Shown: positions 44,901 to 55,745 of the stretch, piece by piece
How positions within the stretch are numbered: the stretch's first letter is position 1
Layout of the letters: each line of letters begins with the position of its first letter
Assembly (NCBI RefSeq): GCF_018143015.1
Contig: NC_054747.1
Location: 38,407,233-38,471,232, forward strand
Length of the DNA stretch: 64,000 nt
DNA from: Lytechinus variegatus
Lineage: Eukaryota; Echinodermata; Echinoidea; Temnopleuroida; Toxopneustidae
Reading direction: 5' to 3'
Position numbers and translations under genes: made by a program
The notes under the pieces: generated by a model
Databases searched by the model: none
Seen by the model: the letters and a program-made list of their open reading frames with translations, nothing else
Told to the model about the DNA's origin: nothing

Positions 44901-47058
44901 TGATTTTTCTCAAACTTTCTTTGTTCTTATTCTTTGATTTTTCGGTTTCAACACAAGCCTACTTGTTCCAAAGGTTTCATTCCCCTTTAGGGACGAAAAA
45001 AAGAGAAAATGATATTCCAGCAAAAATAATTGTTTAGGGTGGGGTTGCTTTTGGCACCATGGGGGGGGGGGTGGTGGTGCTTGTGCAATTTGAAACTAAA
45101 CTGAGACTCATCCCCCAAGAGAAGAAAAACACATATGCCGTATAGACGAGTGAGATCTCTCTCTTCCCCTTATTCTCTCTTCCGCCCCTCCTCGTCCGTT
45201 TCTCTCCCCCTCCTTTTCTTCCACGCTCCACCATCTCTTGAATAGAACCCCCAACAACAGTCGTTTGGGTAGCCGCGCTTCGCGCCACTCATTTGCTGCT
45301 AAAATGGTTGAGATGGTTGGAGCGTTGTGGCCCAGTGGATTAGTCTACGGACTTTGAAACAGAGGGTCGTGGGTTCGAATCCCAGCCATGGCGTAATTTC
45401 CTTCAGCAAGAAATTTATCCACACTGTGCTGCACTCAACCCAGGTGAGATGAATGGGTACCCGTAGGAAGAAATTCCTTGAATGCTTTGAGCGCCTAGGC
45501 AGCCCAGCTAAAGCCGGGGTAATAATAATAGCAGGGCCCGCTGGGAGAACAGTTTTCGGAACTGAAGTGGCTTCCCTGGGTAAATATACCTATATTATTA
45601 TTATTATTATCTCCCTCTTTCTTTTTCTCACTCACTCCTCGCATTTTCTTTTCTACTCCCTTGATAATAAATTGTGGTGTATTGGGACCTCTGTCCCCTT
45701 CCCCATTGCGCTCCTCATGAATGTGACTCTTCCATCCCTCCTCTTTTTCTTCCTCGTATTCTCTTTTCTAGTTCCCCTTGAACAAATGAATAAAAGTGGT
45801 GGTGGTGGGGGTAGGGGGTGGGGGTTGCCCCTCTTTAGCACAAGAGCCACTCTTTAATCCTTAAATTAAAAGTCAATCTATAAAGGCCTGGTCACACCGC
45901 GCGAGCGTTGTTGGAGCGGTCATGAAGCGGACAGAAAAAATCATCACCGCTCGCTACCGTTCACCATTTTCGATTTCGATTGTTTTTATTTTGTTTTCGA
46001 TTTTCCCCCAATTTTGTGAGCGAAATTCGACCCTCTCTCCCTACCGCTCCACGACCGCTTCAACAACGCTTGGGCGGTGTGAACAGCCCTTTAGATTGTG
46101 GCCAGGGCCTAATACAAAATTCGATCGAAAGTTTCAATCGAATAAGATTAAATCTAAATCTATTGCATTGAACTTCAATCTAACTTTGGATTGGTCCCTG
46201 CAGATCGCAATCTATCTCATCTAGTAATATAGCGAGTAGATGTTACGTGGAAAGGGGGCAATGTTCTCCTCGCAAACCAAAACACTGCGTCGTAATAAAT
46301 CTTTGCATACGTAATTTTTGGCGGCAAGGGTTTCGTACGGAACAGCTGTGAGACGAGAGACAAGGTCATGTCATCTTTTATAATTGTTTTACAGCATTGA
46401 AATCTAGAGCACGCGTCAAGTTCAAGAGCTATACTGTTTTATCTACAATGATAACATGTAAGGTTAAGTGACATATGAATACTCCTAGTACATGCTAAGG
46501 GATTAGTAAGGGTGTCGTGTGGATGGACTGATGAAGGCATGGCCATGCTGCAGATTTTTTTCCCATTATTTTATTTAGTCATCAAAATGTTTAGCACAAT
46601 TACCTGAAATATCTTGCCAAATGTGAATGAAACAAAAACAGATTTCATTAAATATTTTATTCATTTATTCATCTTTTTTAAATGAATGTATTACTACATT
46701 TTTTTCCTGGGGGGGGGGGGTCTTCATCAATAAAGTGAAATGCTAGAACTGGACTCTTCAGCGAAATGAGTTCAATGAGCTCAAATTTGTTCAGATCTTA
46801 ATCGATCGCAACTTCTGATTGATTGATTTTTGTTGTGGGGGTGGGTCTCATTAATAGAATGAAAGGTTAGAGCTGAACTCTTCAGTGAAATGAGTTAAAT
46901 GAGCTCAAAATTGTAATGATCTCAGTCGATCCCAACTTCATTTCTGATGAGAAATGTTTATTTTGATGTTACCATGGTTACTCACCTTGTGTCGTTGATA
47001 ATAGAAGGCATATTGAGAAAAGAAGGGCGAATATCGTTGAAACTCGGAGTACTGCCAT
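32598..47058 (-). CDS. Secreted Ser/Thr-rich mini-mucin with cysteine-bounded RGD loop; one signal exon and two alternative last exons
   Basis: A signal-peptide exon (46986-47058) ends in phase 1, and two homologous last exons (38127-38380 and 32598-32947) begin in the matching phase. Spliced products would be 108 aa (form a) or 140 aa (form b). Both read signal peptide, G-R-P, basic residues, RSAES, an acidic/serine stretch, a threonine-rich stretch likely to be O-glycosylated, then C-x9-C enclosing RGD and a short tail. RGD is the classic integrin-binding tripeptide, and a loop of the type CVPRGDIGFDC resembles disintegrin and leech decorsin RGD loops. The role (adhesion, matrix, defence) is inference. 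I found no second signal exon between the two last exons, which favours alternative last exons, but a missed or lost exon cannot be excluded. I do not recognise the family. Confidence 0.72.
33323..33562. mobile_element. AACACC-family MITE, copy 3
   Basis: Left CACAGCGAAAACTGTGATGT, right CACAATTTTTACAGTG. The interior CAACACCTTTGGTTATTACA is nearly the same as in copy 5 and the reverse of copy 2. It sits in the long mini-mucin intron. Confidence 0.82.
34487..34724. repeat. Near-perfect palindrome, arms ~116/122 bp, no spacer
   Basis: The centre is between 34602 and 34603 (TTCACATA|TATGTGAA). The arms match base for base except for the length of one C/G run (G14 on the right). The left arm begins CTGATTCCTTCCTGACC and the right arm ends GGTCAGGAAGGAATCAG. 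Confidence 0.9.
35181..35400. mobile_element. AACACC-family MITE, copy 4
   Basis: Begins CACACTGCAAAAACTCTGGT and GTTAATTTAACACCAGCCC. The right end is degraded (GGTGTTAAATCAGCACC). Its sequence is closest to copy 1. Confidence 0.72.
35670..35935 (+). mobile_element. LINE 3' end, non-coding, copy 1
   Basis: Contains TACAAGCATTGCTTTTTAGT, then GTGAAATAAAATAAAATTGA. It matches 55095-55300. I see no gene in 35940-37310. Confidence 0.6.
37313..37460. mobile_element. MITE with GGCCCGTTTCATAAAG ends
   Basis: TTAGGCCCGTTTCATAAAGA at left; TTTATGGAACGGGGTCCCTA at right. It abuts the next element. Confidence 0.6.
37461..37815. mobile_element. GGGGCCGTTT MITE split by a hairpin MITE
   Basis: The outer halves match 18375-18545 (ACGACTGGTGATCC; AACAGCTTTATAAAAACA). 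The interruption is the hairpin at 37551-37742. Confidence 0.68.
37551..37742. mobile_element. Hairpin MITE, ~190 bp, arms nearly full length
   Basis: AAAAATGTTGGGCAACA and TGTCCACACAACAATTGGTT at left pair with AACCAATTGTTGTGTGGACA and GTTGCTCAACATTTTT at right. A diverged relative lies at 49285-49505. Confidence 0.78.
38127..38380 (-). CDS. RGD mini-mucin last exon, form a
   Basis: The acceptor is TGGTATTACAG; phase 1; stop TAG at 38127-38129. With the signal exon, residues 25-108: GRPARRVDR (possible basic processing site), SAES, a run of 14 Ser followed by EE, then Thr-rich residues 61-91, and CVMRGDGTLDC at 92-102 followed by RPVAMP. The SSEE text would suit Fam20C-type secretory phosphorylation (S-x-E), an inference. 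The Ser run is a (CAG/AGC)-like trinucleotide tract and may vary in length. The opposite frame is also open, a by-product of the repeats. Confidence 0.75.
38760..39070. repeat. AAT and GAT/GTT microsatellites
   Basis: (AAT)n with GAT to about 38935, then TGATGATGTTGATGATGG text to 39065. The Met/Leu frame across it is not a gene. Confidence 0.88.
39346..39620 (+). mobile_element. tRNA-derived SINE with a well-preserved tRNA head
   Basis: AGCGCGATAGCTCAGTCGG (A box) and CGGATTCGATTCCCAA (B box) about 45 bp apart; a body with GGGCACCTGGTTGC follows. A C9 run near 39567 probably marks damage. Confidence 0.72.
39729..40335. mobile_element. TTAA-flanked MITE (TTAAAGGGGAATCCAACCC)
   Basis: Ends TTAAAGGGGAATCCAACCC and GGCTGGATTCCCCTTTAA. 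It shares its right TTAA with the next element. Confidence 0.82.
40332..40940. mobile_element. TTAA-flanked MITE (TTAAAGGACAAGTCCACCCC), back to back with the previous one
   Basis: Ends TTAAAGGACAAGTCCACCCC and GGGGTGGACTTGACCTTTAA. Same subfamily as 20985-21525. Confidence 0.85.
41960..42545. repeat. ~158-bp tandem repeat, nearly four copies
   Basis: GATTTTTGACGACGACAGAA recurs at about 41977, 42135, 42292 and 42445. Each unit also holds CAGTGTTCAACACCGA and ACATAACACCGACGTAAGCA. Open frames on the minus strand are repeat artefacts. I see nothing in 42560-43700 except a pyrimidine tract at 42787-42845. Confidence 0.9.
43707..43937. mobile_element. AACACC-family MITE, copy 5, TA target duplication
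   Basis: Begins CACAGCAAAAACTGTGGTGT and ends CACAGTTTTTACAGTG with TA on both sides. It has the same arms as copies 2 and 3. Confidence 0.85.
44405..44990. mobile_element. Long-armed MITE of the TTAA class
   Basis: GAAACCTTTGGAACAAGATA at left pairs with TTGTTCCAAAGGTTTCAT at right. Arms extend inward (GAGATCCTCAAATTGGCAAT versus ATTGGCAATGAGAAGATCTC). The right border has CCCCTTTAG rather than a clean TTAA. Confidence 0.68.
45330..45620 (+). mobile_element. tRNA-derived SINE
   Basis: A box TGGCCCAGTGGATTAG, B box GGTTCGAATCCCAGCC, body ACCCAGGTGAGATGAATGGG as at 5738, and (TTA)n tail at 45595-45611. Confidence 0.82.
45881..46093. mobile_element. MITE with AAAGGCCTGGTCACACCGC ends
   Basis: The right end GCGGTGTGAACAGCCCTTTA is complementary. 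Interior arms GAGCGTTGTTGGAGCGGTC and CGACCGCTTCAACAACGCT also pair. Confidence 0.75.
46715..46945. repeat. ~120-bp direct duplication next to the signal exon
   Basis: CTCTTCAGCGAAATGAGTTC and CTCTTCAGTGAAATGAGTTA head two copies, each ending in GATCGCAACTTC- or GATCCCAACTTC-type text. The second copy ends about 40 bp from the mini-mucin signal exon donor. Confidence 0.75.
46986..47058 (-). CDS. Signal-peptide exon of the RGD mini-mucin gene
   Basis: The acceptor has a strong pyrimidine tract (TTTTCGTTTTTCAG) directly before the ATG at 47058-47056. It encodes 24 residues plus 1 nt: MAVLRVST, hydrophobic core IFALLFSICLLL, then STTQ and the first base of Gly. The donor is ACAAG|GTGAGT. This is a textbook secretory signal with likely cleavage near TTQG. 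Because the exon starts exactly at ATG there must be an upstream non-coding exon; a candidate is at 56583-56760. A direct repeat ends just left of the donor (46715-46945). Confidence 0.8.
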
Positions 47059-47672
47059 CTGAAAAACGAAAAGATAAAAAAGATTGGTCTCAATTGAATG
47101 GAGGGGGCTGCAAATTGGGATCCCCTTTGCTTTTTTTTGGGGGGGGGGGGGCATTTTGTTACAAAAATCAAAATTTCTTGGGAGTAGTGCACTGTAACTG
47201 CCTTTTCCCTTCTAGGTTTAGATGTATTTTTGTCTCTTTGGTTTTCGGTGGGGGGGGGAGGTGTTGTTAAAAAATCAAGTTTTGTTGGGAGTAGGCCTAT
47301 GTGCACTGTCGCTGGATTTTCCCTTATTTATGTTTCAGATGTTTTTCCGGGGTTTTTTTGCAGATCAAACAAAAGAGAGGGACTGGTTTCATGTGTTATC
47401 CCCCCAAACAAATATATATATATTAAAAAAAACTTGTTCTTATATTTTTTTGTTCTCTGACTGGTCTCACGCGTAAAAATGTTACATTGACAATGAGCAT
47501 GACTCTGAGGGCATGGAGGGGGCTTAAGTTTTAAGCTGCTACGAGATTATGTCTATCTACATCGAGGTGGAACGTGAAAAAAGACGACTCAGGTAAAGGT
47601 TATCTGCCAATCGAAATTAAAATCTAAATTGATAAACTTGATATTTTATGACTTCCTGACCGCGGGATTCCC

Positions 47673-47818
47673 TTGATCAGGGCTCCGTGACACAACCAAT
47701 GGCCAATCAAGATCATCATTATATGCGCACTCTGTTTAAAATACTGACCGGGAGCCAATCAGTGCGGTTGTTTCATATTAGCAATTCATCGCAAACCTTC
47801 GTGTTACGGAGCCCAGGT
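47673..47818. mobile_element. MITE with GGGCTCCGTGACACAACC ends
   Basis: The right end GTGTTACGGAGCCCAG is complementary; the interior GGCCAATCAAGAT faces GGAGCCAATCAGTGC. Confidence 0.65.
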
Positions 47819-48030
47819 AAATAAATAACTGCGGCCAAGATTTATTAGTTCATTGAACTTAACCTTTATGTTCATGTGAGCTTCATGGACAAAGAAATTA
47901 TTTTAGTTGTCATAAACGTGGACTAAATTAAGGTTATCTCTGCCTGATCATGTAAAGTTTTAAATATTTATTTATTAATTTTCGTGCACTGTACTTTATT
48001 TTGATTTATCATGCAAGCTCACACTCTTAA

Positions 48031-49280
48031 CCCTAAAAAGACTGGGCTATTTTGGAGGCTAGAAAAACTGGGGGGGGGGGGGGCCTTTTGGGCCCCCCCT
48101 AAGATCTCGGCCGTTGGTCGTCCGATCGCAACCAAATTTGGCACACACATCCTTTGTCATGTCCTCTAAAAGAAAACATAGTCAAAATACTGATATTCAT
48201 TGCATTTTTTAATATATGCATAATTAATTATGCGAATATGCAAATTTTTATTAAAAATTGAATTTTTCATATTTTGGTACTTATTGCGGTCCATAAATTC
48301 CTGTTTCAAGGTTTTCAGCTGTAAGAAGAGGTTGTTTATCATGGAATTGTGTTGTTTCATGCTTGAATTATTAGATATGCTTATGCAAATTAGTAATTAC
48401 TAAATATGCAAATAAGTACTCCGCATGCGTTATGTAGAGAAATACAATAATTGACATGTTTTATTGCATTACACTCTCTTGCAATGAGACAAAGCAATCT
48501 TGGAAGATACACAAGTGATGTGTTACATGTACACTAGCTGGTGAAAACAAAGCATAGGAGATATCACATAATTTATGCAAATTATATTCATAATTAATTA
48601 TGCGAATATGCAAATTTTTATCAAAAAATTAAATTTTTCATATTTTGATACCTATTGCGGTCCATAAATTCCTGTTTGCAAATTCTTGAGTATTCTAGAT
48701 ATATTTTGGGTTTGTGTAATATATAACTTATTCAATATCAATTATAGCATAATCAACTAAAGTGTGACATTACTTGTCTATTCAGTGTTTCCTGCACCCA
48801 AGAATACAGTTGTGCAAGCGATTCTGGTATTTTGCACTACTTTTCTTATGTTTTTCTTTGATTTTAATTTCTTATGTATTTCTTTATTTTGCATTTCTTA
48901 TGTATTTCTTTATTTTTTATGCAATGTTTTTCATTATTTTCATATCCTAGAACTGCTACTTGAATTCACAAGTGACATAATATAGAAAGAAACAAATAAA
49001 AATGTAGTTAGAAAACAATGTGTATAACATTCATTCAAATACCATACACTTTACACACAAACGAATACAAATTTCAATTTCTTACGTGACATGTGATACG
49101 AAAATGTTACGTAACTCCGCAACCGCAGCATGGGGGTATACAAATTTGGTATCAAAAGTTGCGCAAAACTCAAGAGAAAAAAGTCATGAAATGGCGGCGC
49201 GAACGCTTCATGCGCAAAATGTTATCGCGATTTATGTACAGGGGGGGGGGGCCTAAAAGGCCCCCCCAGTCTTTTTAGGG
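48031..49280. mobile_element. CCCTAAAAAGACTGG element, copy 2, 1250 bp
   Basis: Exact ends CCCTAAAAAGACTGG and CCAGTCTTTTTAGGG, with GGCCTTTTGGGCCCCCC and GGCCTAAAAGGCCCCCCC inside. It contains a direct repeat of about 85 bp (48225-48308, 48590-48675; GCGAATATGCAAATTTTTAT). Non-coding. Confidence 0.82.
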
Positions 49281-49284
49281 TTTA

Positions 49285-49505
49285 AAAAGTGTTGGACAAA
49301 AATGTGCCCCATCTTGTCACCATCACTGGGCAACCTACTGTCCATACAACTATTGGTTAAACTCTGCCCAAATTGGGTAATCAAACATAATAAATGAGTA
49401 ATAAATTTGCTAAATTGAATAATAATTGCCCAAAGTATATAATCTTTTACCAACATACATTACCCAACATCGTAGACAATATGTTGCCCAAAAGTTTAGA
49501 TGTGT
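49285..49505. mobile_element. Diverged relative of the 37551 hairpin MITE
   Basis: CCATACAACTATTGGTTAAA and CTGCCCAAATTGGGTAAT, ending ATATGTTGCCCAAAAG. The arms are less well preserved. Confidence 0.5.
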
Positions 49506-50149
49506 ATATACAACACGAGACTTGACCAAACCTTCACGGGTTTTTACAACTTCCCTTTTCCTTTATTGTTTGATGGTAAACTCAGTATATATGTATAATT
49601 ATGTGGAATGCTTGTATACATTTACATTTGCTCATTTGTTATATTTTTTGTTTTGTAGTGATATTTATTATTCATTCAAAATAAATTTAGTACATACATA
49701 ATCAAGAAAATATAGAACAAGATAATAATTGCAGCAGTGCAGTACACAAATTAAATAACAGTGTAATAAACATAATAGGCAAATTGTATCAGAACAGAGA
49801 CATAATCCGAACTCATGTAAAATATAACATTTCAACAACTTATATGTGCAGCTACAGCAAGTAATAAAACAAAGACGGAACTACCCGAATTAAAAGAATG
49901 AATATATATTATATATATCTTTTTTTTAATTGTTAAATGGCGATTTAAAATTGGTTACAAACGAATTGAATTGAACTGAACTGAAATGAATAACTAAAAT
50001 CGTTAGTCAACATGCGTTCATGTGTTAATAGTGTTAAATTTATTAGTTGTCAAGGCATTTATCAATTTGTAAAGACATCAAACTTCTATTTGTTATACGT
50101 ATTTTATTTTGTTTATGAATTGAAGCTGTCAGTAAAAACTACCTAACAC

Positions 50150-51740
50150 ACAAAAAAGTTCTTATTAAAGATATGTTCTTCTATTACAATCGATTTAATC
50201 ATGTTTTCACTTTAGCAGAAAAAGTTTGACATTTTATAAAAACTCGCCCAATTTAATGATTAATTTCAAATATGATGATTTCTTTTTACCTTTCAAGCTG
50301 TTTTAATTGAATTATTTGTCGTCTTTAATTGTTTCTTTCAAGTCAAACATCACCTGGGATTCGGATTATCTATTTATCTAATACATTTGCGTGAGTGGAT
50401 ATTGGTATGTATCACATTTTACATGATGATCAATATTCATGTGTTCATATCAAATAAATGTTCTTCCATGATAATCGATTTAATCATGTTTTCACTTTAG
50501 CACAAGAAGTGTGACATTTTTTTCAACTCGCTCCGCTTTAATGATTAATTTCAAACATGATTATTTATTTTTACCCTTCAAGCTGTTTTAATTGAATTAT
50601 TTGTCGTCTTTAATTGTTTCTTTCAAGTCAAACAACACCTGGGATTACCTATTTGTTTAATATGTTTGCGTGAATGTACCAATATTGATATGCATTATTT
50701 CAATAATGTGCTTGATGTTTAAATGCAAGTCAACAACACCTGGGATTCGGATTATCTATGTATGTAATATATTTGAGTGAGTGGATATTGGTATATTGCA
50801 TTTACATGATTATCGATATTCATGCAATCTTGTAAACGAGATGCTTTTCTAGTTTTCACTTTAGCACAAGAAGTGTGACATTTTTTAAAACTCGCTCCGG
50901 TTTAATGATTAATTTCAAACATGATTATTTATTTTTACCCTTCAAGCTGTTTTAATTGAATTATTTGTCGTCTTTAATTGTTTCTTTCAAGTCAAACAAC
51001 ACCTGGGATCACCTATTTGTTTAATATGTTTGCGTGAATGTACCAATATTGATATGCATTATTTCAATAATGTGCTTGATGTTTAAATGCAAGTCAACAA
51101 CATCTGGGGTATTCGGATTATCTATGTATGTAATATGTTTGAGTGAGTGGATATTGGTATATTGCATTTACATGATTATCGATATTCATGCAATCTTGTA
51201 AACGAGATGCTTTTCTAGTTTTCACTTTAGCACAAGAAGTGTGACATTTTTTTCAACTCGCCCCACCTCAATAATTAATTTCAAACATGATGATTTCTTT
51301 TTACTCTTCAGTCTGTTTTAATTGAATTATTTGTCGTCTTTAATTGTTTCTTTCAAGTCAAACATCACCTGGGATTCGGATTATCTATTTATCTAATACA
51401 TTTGCGTGAGTGGATATTGGTATGTATCACATTTTACAAGATTATCGATATTCATGTGTTCATATCAAATAAATGTTCTTCCATCATAATCGATTAGAAG
51501 TTTGACATCTTTCTTTTTCAACTCGCCACTCTTTAATGATTAATTTCAAACATGATGATTCTTTTACCTTTCAAGCTGTTTTAATTGAATTATTTGTCGT
51601 CTTTAATTCTTTCTCTCAAGCCAAACAACACCTGGGATTACCTATTTATTTAATATGTTTGCGTGAATGTACCATTACTGATATGTATTATTTCAATAAT
51701 GTGCTTGATGTTTAAATGCTTTCCTTATTTCGCCTTTTGA
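50150..51740. repeat. Higher-order tandem array, five copies, unit ~270-365 bp
   Basis: The core TTTTAATTGAATTATTTGTC recurs near 50302, 50586, 50951, 51313 and 51579. The longer units add a block with AACGAGATGCTTTTCTAG. Spacing is about 284, 365, 362 and 266. AT-rich and non-coding. Confidence 0.9.
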
Positions 51741-51958
51741 CGTTAAGAGCATGGTAAACAATTATTATTTATTTTTATAATTGAAAGTAATATCAAATGA
51801 CAATCATGGTGTAACAATGACGGAAACACTTTCTTTGTTATCAATGTACTATTAAGACCAGGTCAAAGTAACACGTGTTCTTGAGTATGACATTTAACTT
51901 TAAACTTTAAAAAGATCCACTCGTGTTTGGGTTATTATTATGTGTGAGGGAATGACTC

Positions 51959-53215
51959 ATGCATGATCGTTTATTAATTTTGTTTTTCCGATTTTATCTG
52001 CTCATGATGTCATCGGTAACTATATTTTATCGTCAATGTATAATTGCTTGGAAAATGTGTAATAATAAACCCTCTTTTGAAAATACAGGTGAAGATATTA
52101 GGCAACAATTGTTATGGGGTAATAAAAACATTTTGTATAAGAATAAATGTTTGTTTTGGAAGCATTGGGTATGCTCAGACATTCTTGTTATTGGAGATAT
52201 TATTAACAGCGATGGACTATTGGATATATTGCGTATTCATGCAAAATTAAAGAAAAAAGGAAATTATTTATGTGAATCGAAATTAATTTGGAGTTGTATA
52301 CCAGAAAAATGGAAAAACATTTTGGTTAAAGATAAGCATTGCTTAAATCATTCAATTGTTAGCTACTTTCAATTGAAGGATCATGATCCTGTCTTACATA
52401 TAAAACAAAGTAAACATTTATCTTTTAAACTTTCTAAATTATTATACAATTATCTTGTGGATAAAAAGTTTATAACCCCAAATGTTGAGCAATATTGGTC
52501 ACTTTATTTCAAAGAAAATCTGATTTGGAACAATATCTGGAAAGAAAAAGTTACTTTCATTGAAGAATTTCGTTTAGCTGAATTCAACTTTAAATTTTTG
52601 TATAAACTTTTGATGTCAAATGAATATTTGTTTCGATTTAAATTGGCAGAATCTCCACTTTGTCTTAAATGTAAAACTATTGACAACTATTATCACTTAT
52701 TTTATGATTGCCATTATTCTAGACTTTTGGTTAAAATTCAGTAACTTTTGTGTTACCATCAATCTGAATATTAAAAATGTGGATATAAGTTATAAAGACA
52801 TTGTGATTGGTAGACATGGTGGTAATGGACAAAACGTTATATCTTTCTTTAATGTATTAATCAATTTAGCTTCTTATACAATTTTTCAACAAAAAAGAAA
52901 ATCAAATTTTAAAGAAATATTTGAAATATTCATAGAAGAAATAAAATGGAGAGCAAATATAAAAAGAAGTATTTTTTTGGAAAAAATGCAAAACAAAAAT
53001 TGAATAGTCAATTTAGGCATTATGTTTGCTTACTATTGAACATGTATTTAAAATTCTTTCTTGCTATATTTATAAAATGTTTTATTATGTTGAATTCTAA
53101 TGTATATCATGATGTTGATTTTCATTTTTGTTCTATGTACAGTGAAGATGTAAATGAGAACATACAAATAAAAAAAAATAAAAAACTATTTTTTCATTAA
53201 TCTTTTGTATAGACT
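51959..53215 (+). mobile_element. LINE remnant, C-terminal part (L1/Tx1-like)
   Basis: A 261-codon frame reads RQQLLWGNKNILYKNK early on, then CLFWKHWVCSDILVIGDIIN, and ends with FRFKLAESPLCLKCK and YYHLFYDCHYSR, the zinc-knuckle-like C-x2-C, H-x4-C region after the reverse transcriptase. A single shift near 52725 moves the match to another frame (FWLKFSNFCVTIN to about 53003). The RT and endonuclease are missing, so it is 5'-truncated. A-rich text ends near 53200. Asn/Lys-rich codon use follows its AT-rich setting. Confidence 0.8.
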
Positions 53216-53367
53216 TTTTTTATTACAATGTTTGTTTCATAAAAATGTTTCTTCTTTTGTTCGGCCCCTTTTGTAAACCAGCCTATAGCCCATATGTGCT
53301 TTTACCGTCAGTTGCTAATATGAATAATATCAAATTAAATTGGTACCAGTTTCCTTTGGCTATCCCA

Positions 53368-53495
53368 TCACTGTAAAAAACTGAAGTGCAAATTTAGCAC
53401 TTACAGTGCTTGTATAGTGACTGCACTACGAGTGTTGATATTTCAGTTCAAATTTACACTAGAAAATCAGCACTCGTAGTGCAGTCACGATACGA
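53368..53495. mobile_element. Small MITE with CACTGTAAAAAACTG left end
   Basis: AGTGACTGCACTACGAGTGT pairs with GCACTCGTAGTGCAGTCAC. Apart from this I see nothing in 53220-55090 beyond G-runs at 53850 and 54825. Confidence 0.6.
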
Positions 53496-55094
53496 GCCGA
53501 CCGATTGATCTTTCAATTATCGATGTTTTTGTATATCATTTGCCAGCTGCAATATGATAAAATAAACTAAAACTAAAATAAATAATTCAAATACATGACT
53601 TAATACGGCGATCTTAGCATTCATTACAATATATTCGTACTGCGGAAATAGGGAGCATTTATACATATCAAAGAGATCATCCCGGCTTTGTAAATCCATA
53701 GAAATTTAATGCCCATGGATTATCTAAAATGCGCAGATTTCCCTTGTTTACACTATAAAAGGAGTATTTGGTGTAAAATAAAACTGAATGCATGCATTAA
53801 CTTTATCAGTTTGGAGACGATGGCATGGCAATGATTTGATTATAATCGAAGGGGGGGGGGGTATCCTACGGAATTGATACCTCTTTAGACTTGAGACTAA
53901 TTTTATCAATCAAGAGATAAATTTGAATAATTATCATATATCATTTTTACAAGGTTTCAGATAGAACCTGCTTATGATTTCTAATTTCAAATATCAAACT
54001 CCATTTTCACTTCATTCACATATAAATAAAAACAAGAATCCTCGCAAAGACATAATAGTGTTAACAAACAATAATGATTTTTAAGAAAGAGCAGTTTGTT
54101 TTATGTAAATCAGATAATAGCAGTAACAATTAATGCATTCTGGATAATTCACCACGTTTCGACGTCACGTCAGTTATCGGTCAGGGGTTATACAGAGCTA
54201 CCTTGTGGCATCATAATCATCTTTCCCCAAGAAAGATATAAAGCTGAGGTTTTTTCTCCAAACAAAATAATTTTGTTCATCTAACCATAGAGCAATGTTA
54301 ATAGCTCCATGATCTAACAGTTTGTAGTTTATAATTTTAACCAACTTACAACTCTTTTCTGAGAACATTTATATTTCAAAAGAAGCACATAATATATATA
54401 TACCAAACACAAAAACGTTTAAACAAGAAGGTACAAAATCTAACAATTTCGCATTTAGTAAAGTCCATTGATAACATGATAATATTTATCCCAGGGCAGT
54501 AATTAGGCCTATATATTCTGAAGTTGAACCAAGTGCCTATGATCTTAATTACACCTGAATGAAATTTGGCTTATTACCCTTCATAAAACACGCAATATAA
54601 AATTATATAGTAATATGATGTATATATAAAACTGAATCAAGATCACTATATGAAACAAAAAACTTGCAGTATATTAAAATGACAAATCTTTTGGAAACGT
54701 AGTTCTTTTGGAATTTCGCCAAGCTGATGAAATCAGAGTGCTTGTTGTCTTAAGAGGATAAACAAACAAAGGATATGAGATTCGATCTTTATCCACTGTC
54801 TTACGCAACGGGTTGGGATTGGCAGGGGGGGGGACGCCTTTAATTTTTCCCAAGACTACAAAAATACAGTAAAAATCGAACCTACGTTTTATTATTTAAA
54901 ATAGATCCAAAAGTGCACCAGATCCTTCAATTTCAATTCAGAATTACAACCACCACCACATCAACAGCTTTTCACTTTGTGTGAAAAGCTTTGCATTTGT
55001 TCAGTAATTATGTTTCCGTCAATATGATTTCTTTTTCTTTCCTGTAATACATGCATGTACGCATATAGTAAGTCGACTATAATTTCTTCTTTCC

Positions 55095-55300
55095 AAGGGG
55101 ATCCACAATTTTACAAGCTTTGCTTTTTAGTGGATCCCCCTCATTTCCATTTCCATTTATGATCTATATAATTATACTGTTGTTTTTTTACGAAGTAAGA
55201 ATGCCCTTCTGTAAAATTGTATTTGATTTGTATTGTTTTATATTACTTTGTATTATGTTTTGAATGGAAATGAAATAAAAGAATTGAATTGAATAACAAA
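55095..55300 (+). mobile_element. LINE 3' end, non-coding, copy 2
   Basis: GGGGATCCACAATTTTACAA, TGCTTTTTAGTGGATCCCCC (a terminal stem), then GAAATGAAATAAAAGAATTG with an (AATTG)n tail. It matches 35670-35935. Confidence 0.65.
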
Positions 55301-55649
55301 CAAACATCTTCGGAATCAGCTCGATTTTTAATTTAATATGGTATTTCCTCTGACGACCATCACTAGTTGAATGGACTTAGATAGTTGATATAAAGTGTAT
55401 AATTATTATAAATGTATTTATTTTGTCGGGATGGCGGTATAAATATGGTAAAGAGTGATATTGACAATGTTGATTTTGAAGTTCGGCAATACCACTGAAA
55501 AGATTGTTTGAATAACCGTATGTGTTAAAGGTAAATATGACAATAATTGTATTGTAAATAAATCAAATTCGATTCGGCAAAAATAAATATTGGTTAAACA
55601 CGTGCTCAAATTGGTTGCCTGCACGGTAGCTTTATTAATTTTAGTGTAT

Positions 55650-55745
55650 GCCGTGGTCGGGATCGAACCCCGGACTTTCATGTGTCTGGTACGAGGAGTG
55701 GAACCACATGGCCATGGGACCTCCATTCCCGATGAATCCAGACTT
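55650..55745 (-). repeat. tRNA-like sequence, probably SINE head or pseudogene
   Basis: The minus strand has A-box-like TGGCCATGTGG and B-box GGTTCGATCCC with a plausible spacing, but the T stem does not pair fully and no clean acceptor stem forms. Confidence 0.35.

Noticed and set aside
45453-45857. 134-codon plus-strand frame
   Set aside because: Begins in a tRNA-derived SINE, crosses its (TTA)n tail and ends in a G-rich simple stretch.
55650-55745. Functional tRNA gene, minus strand
   Set aside because: The T stem mispairs and no clean acceptor stem forms; kept only as tRNA-like.
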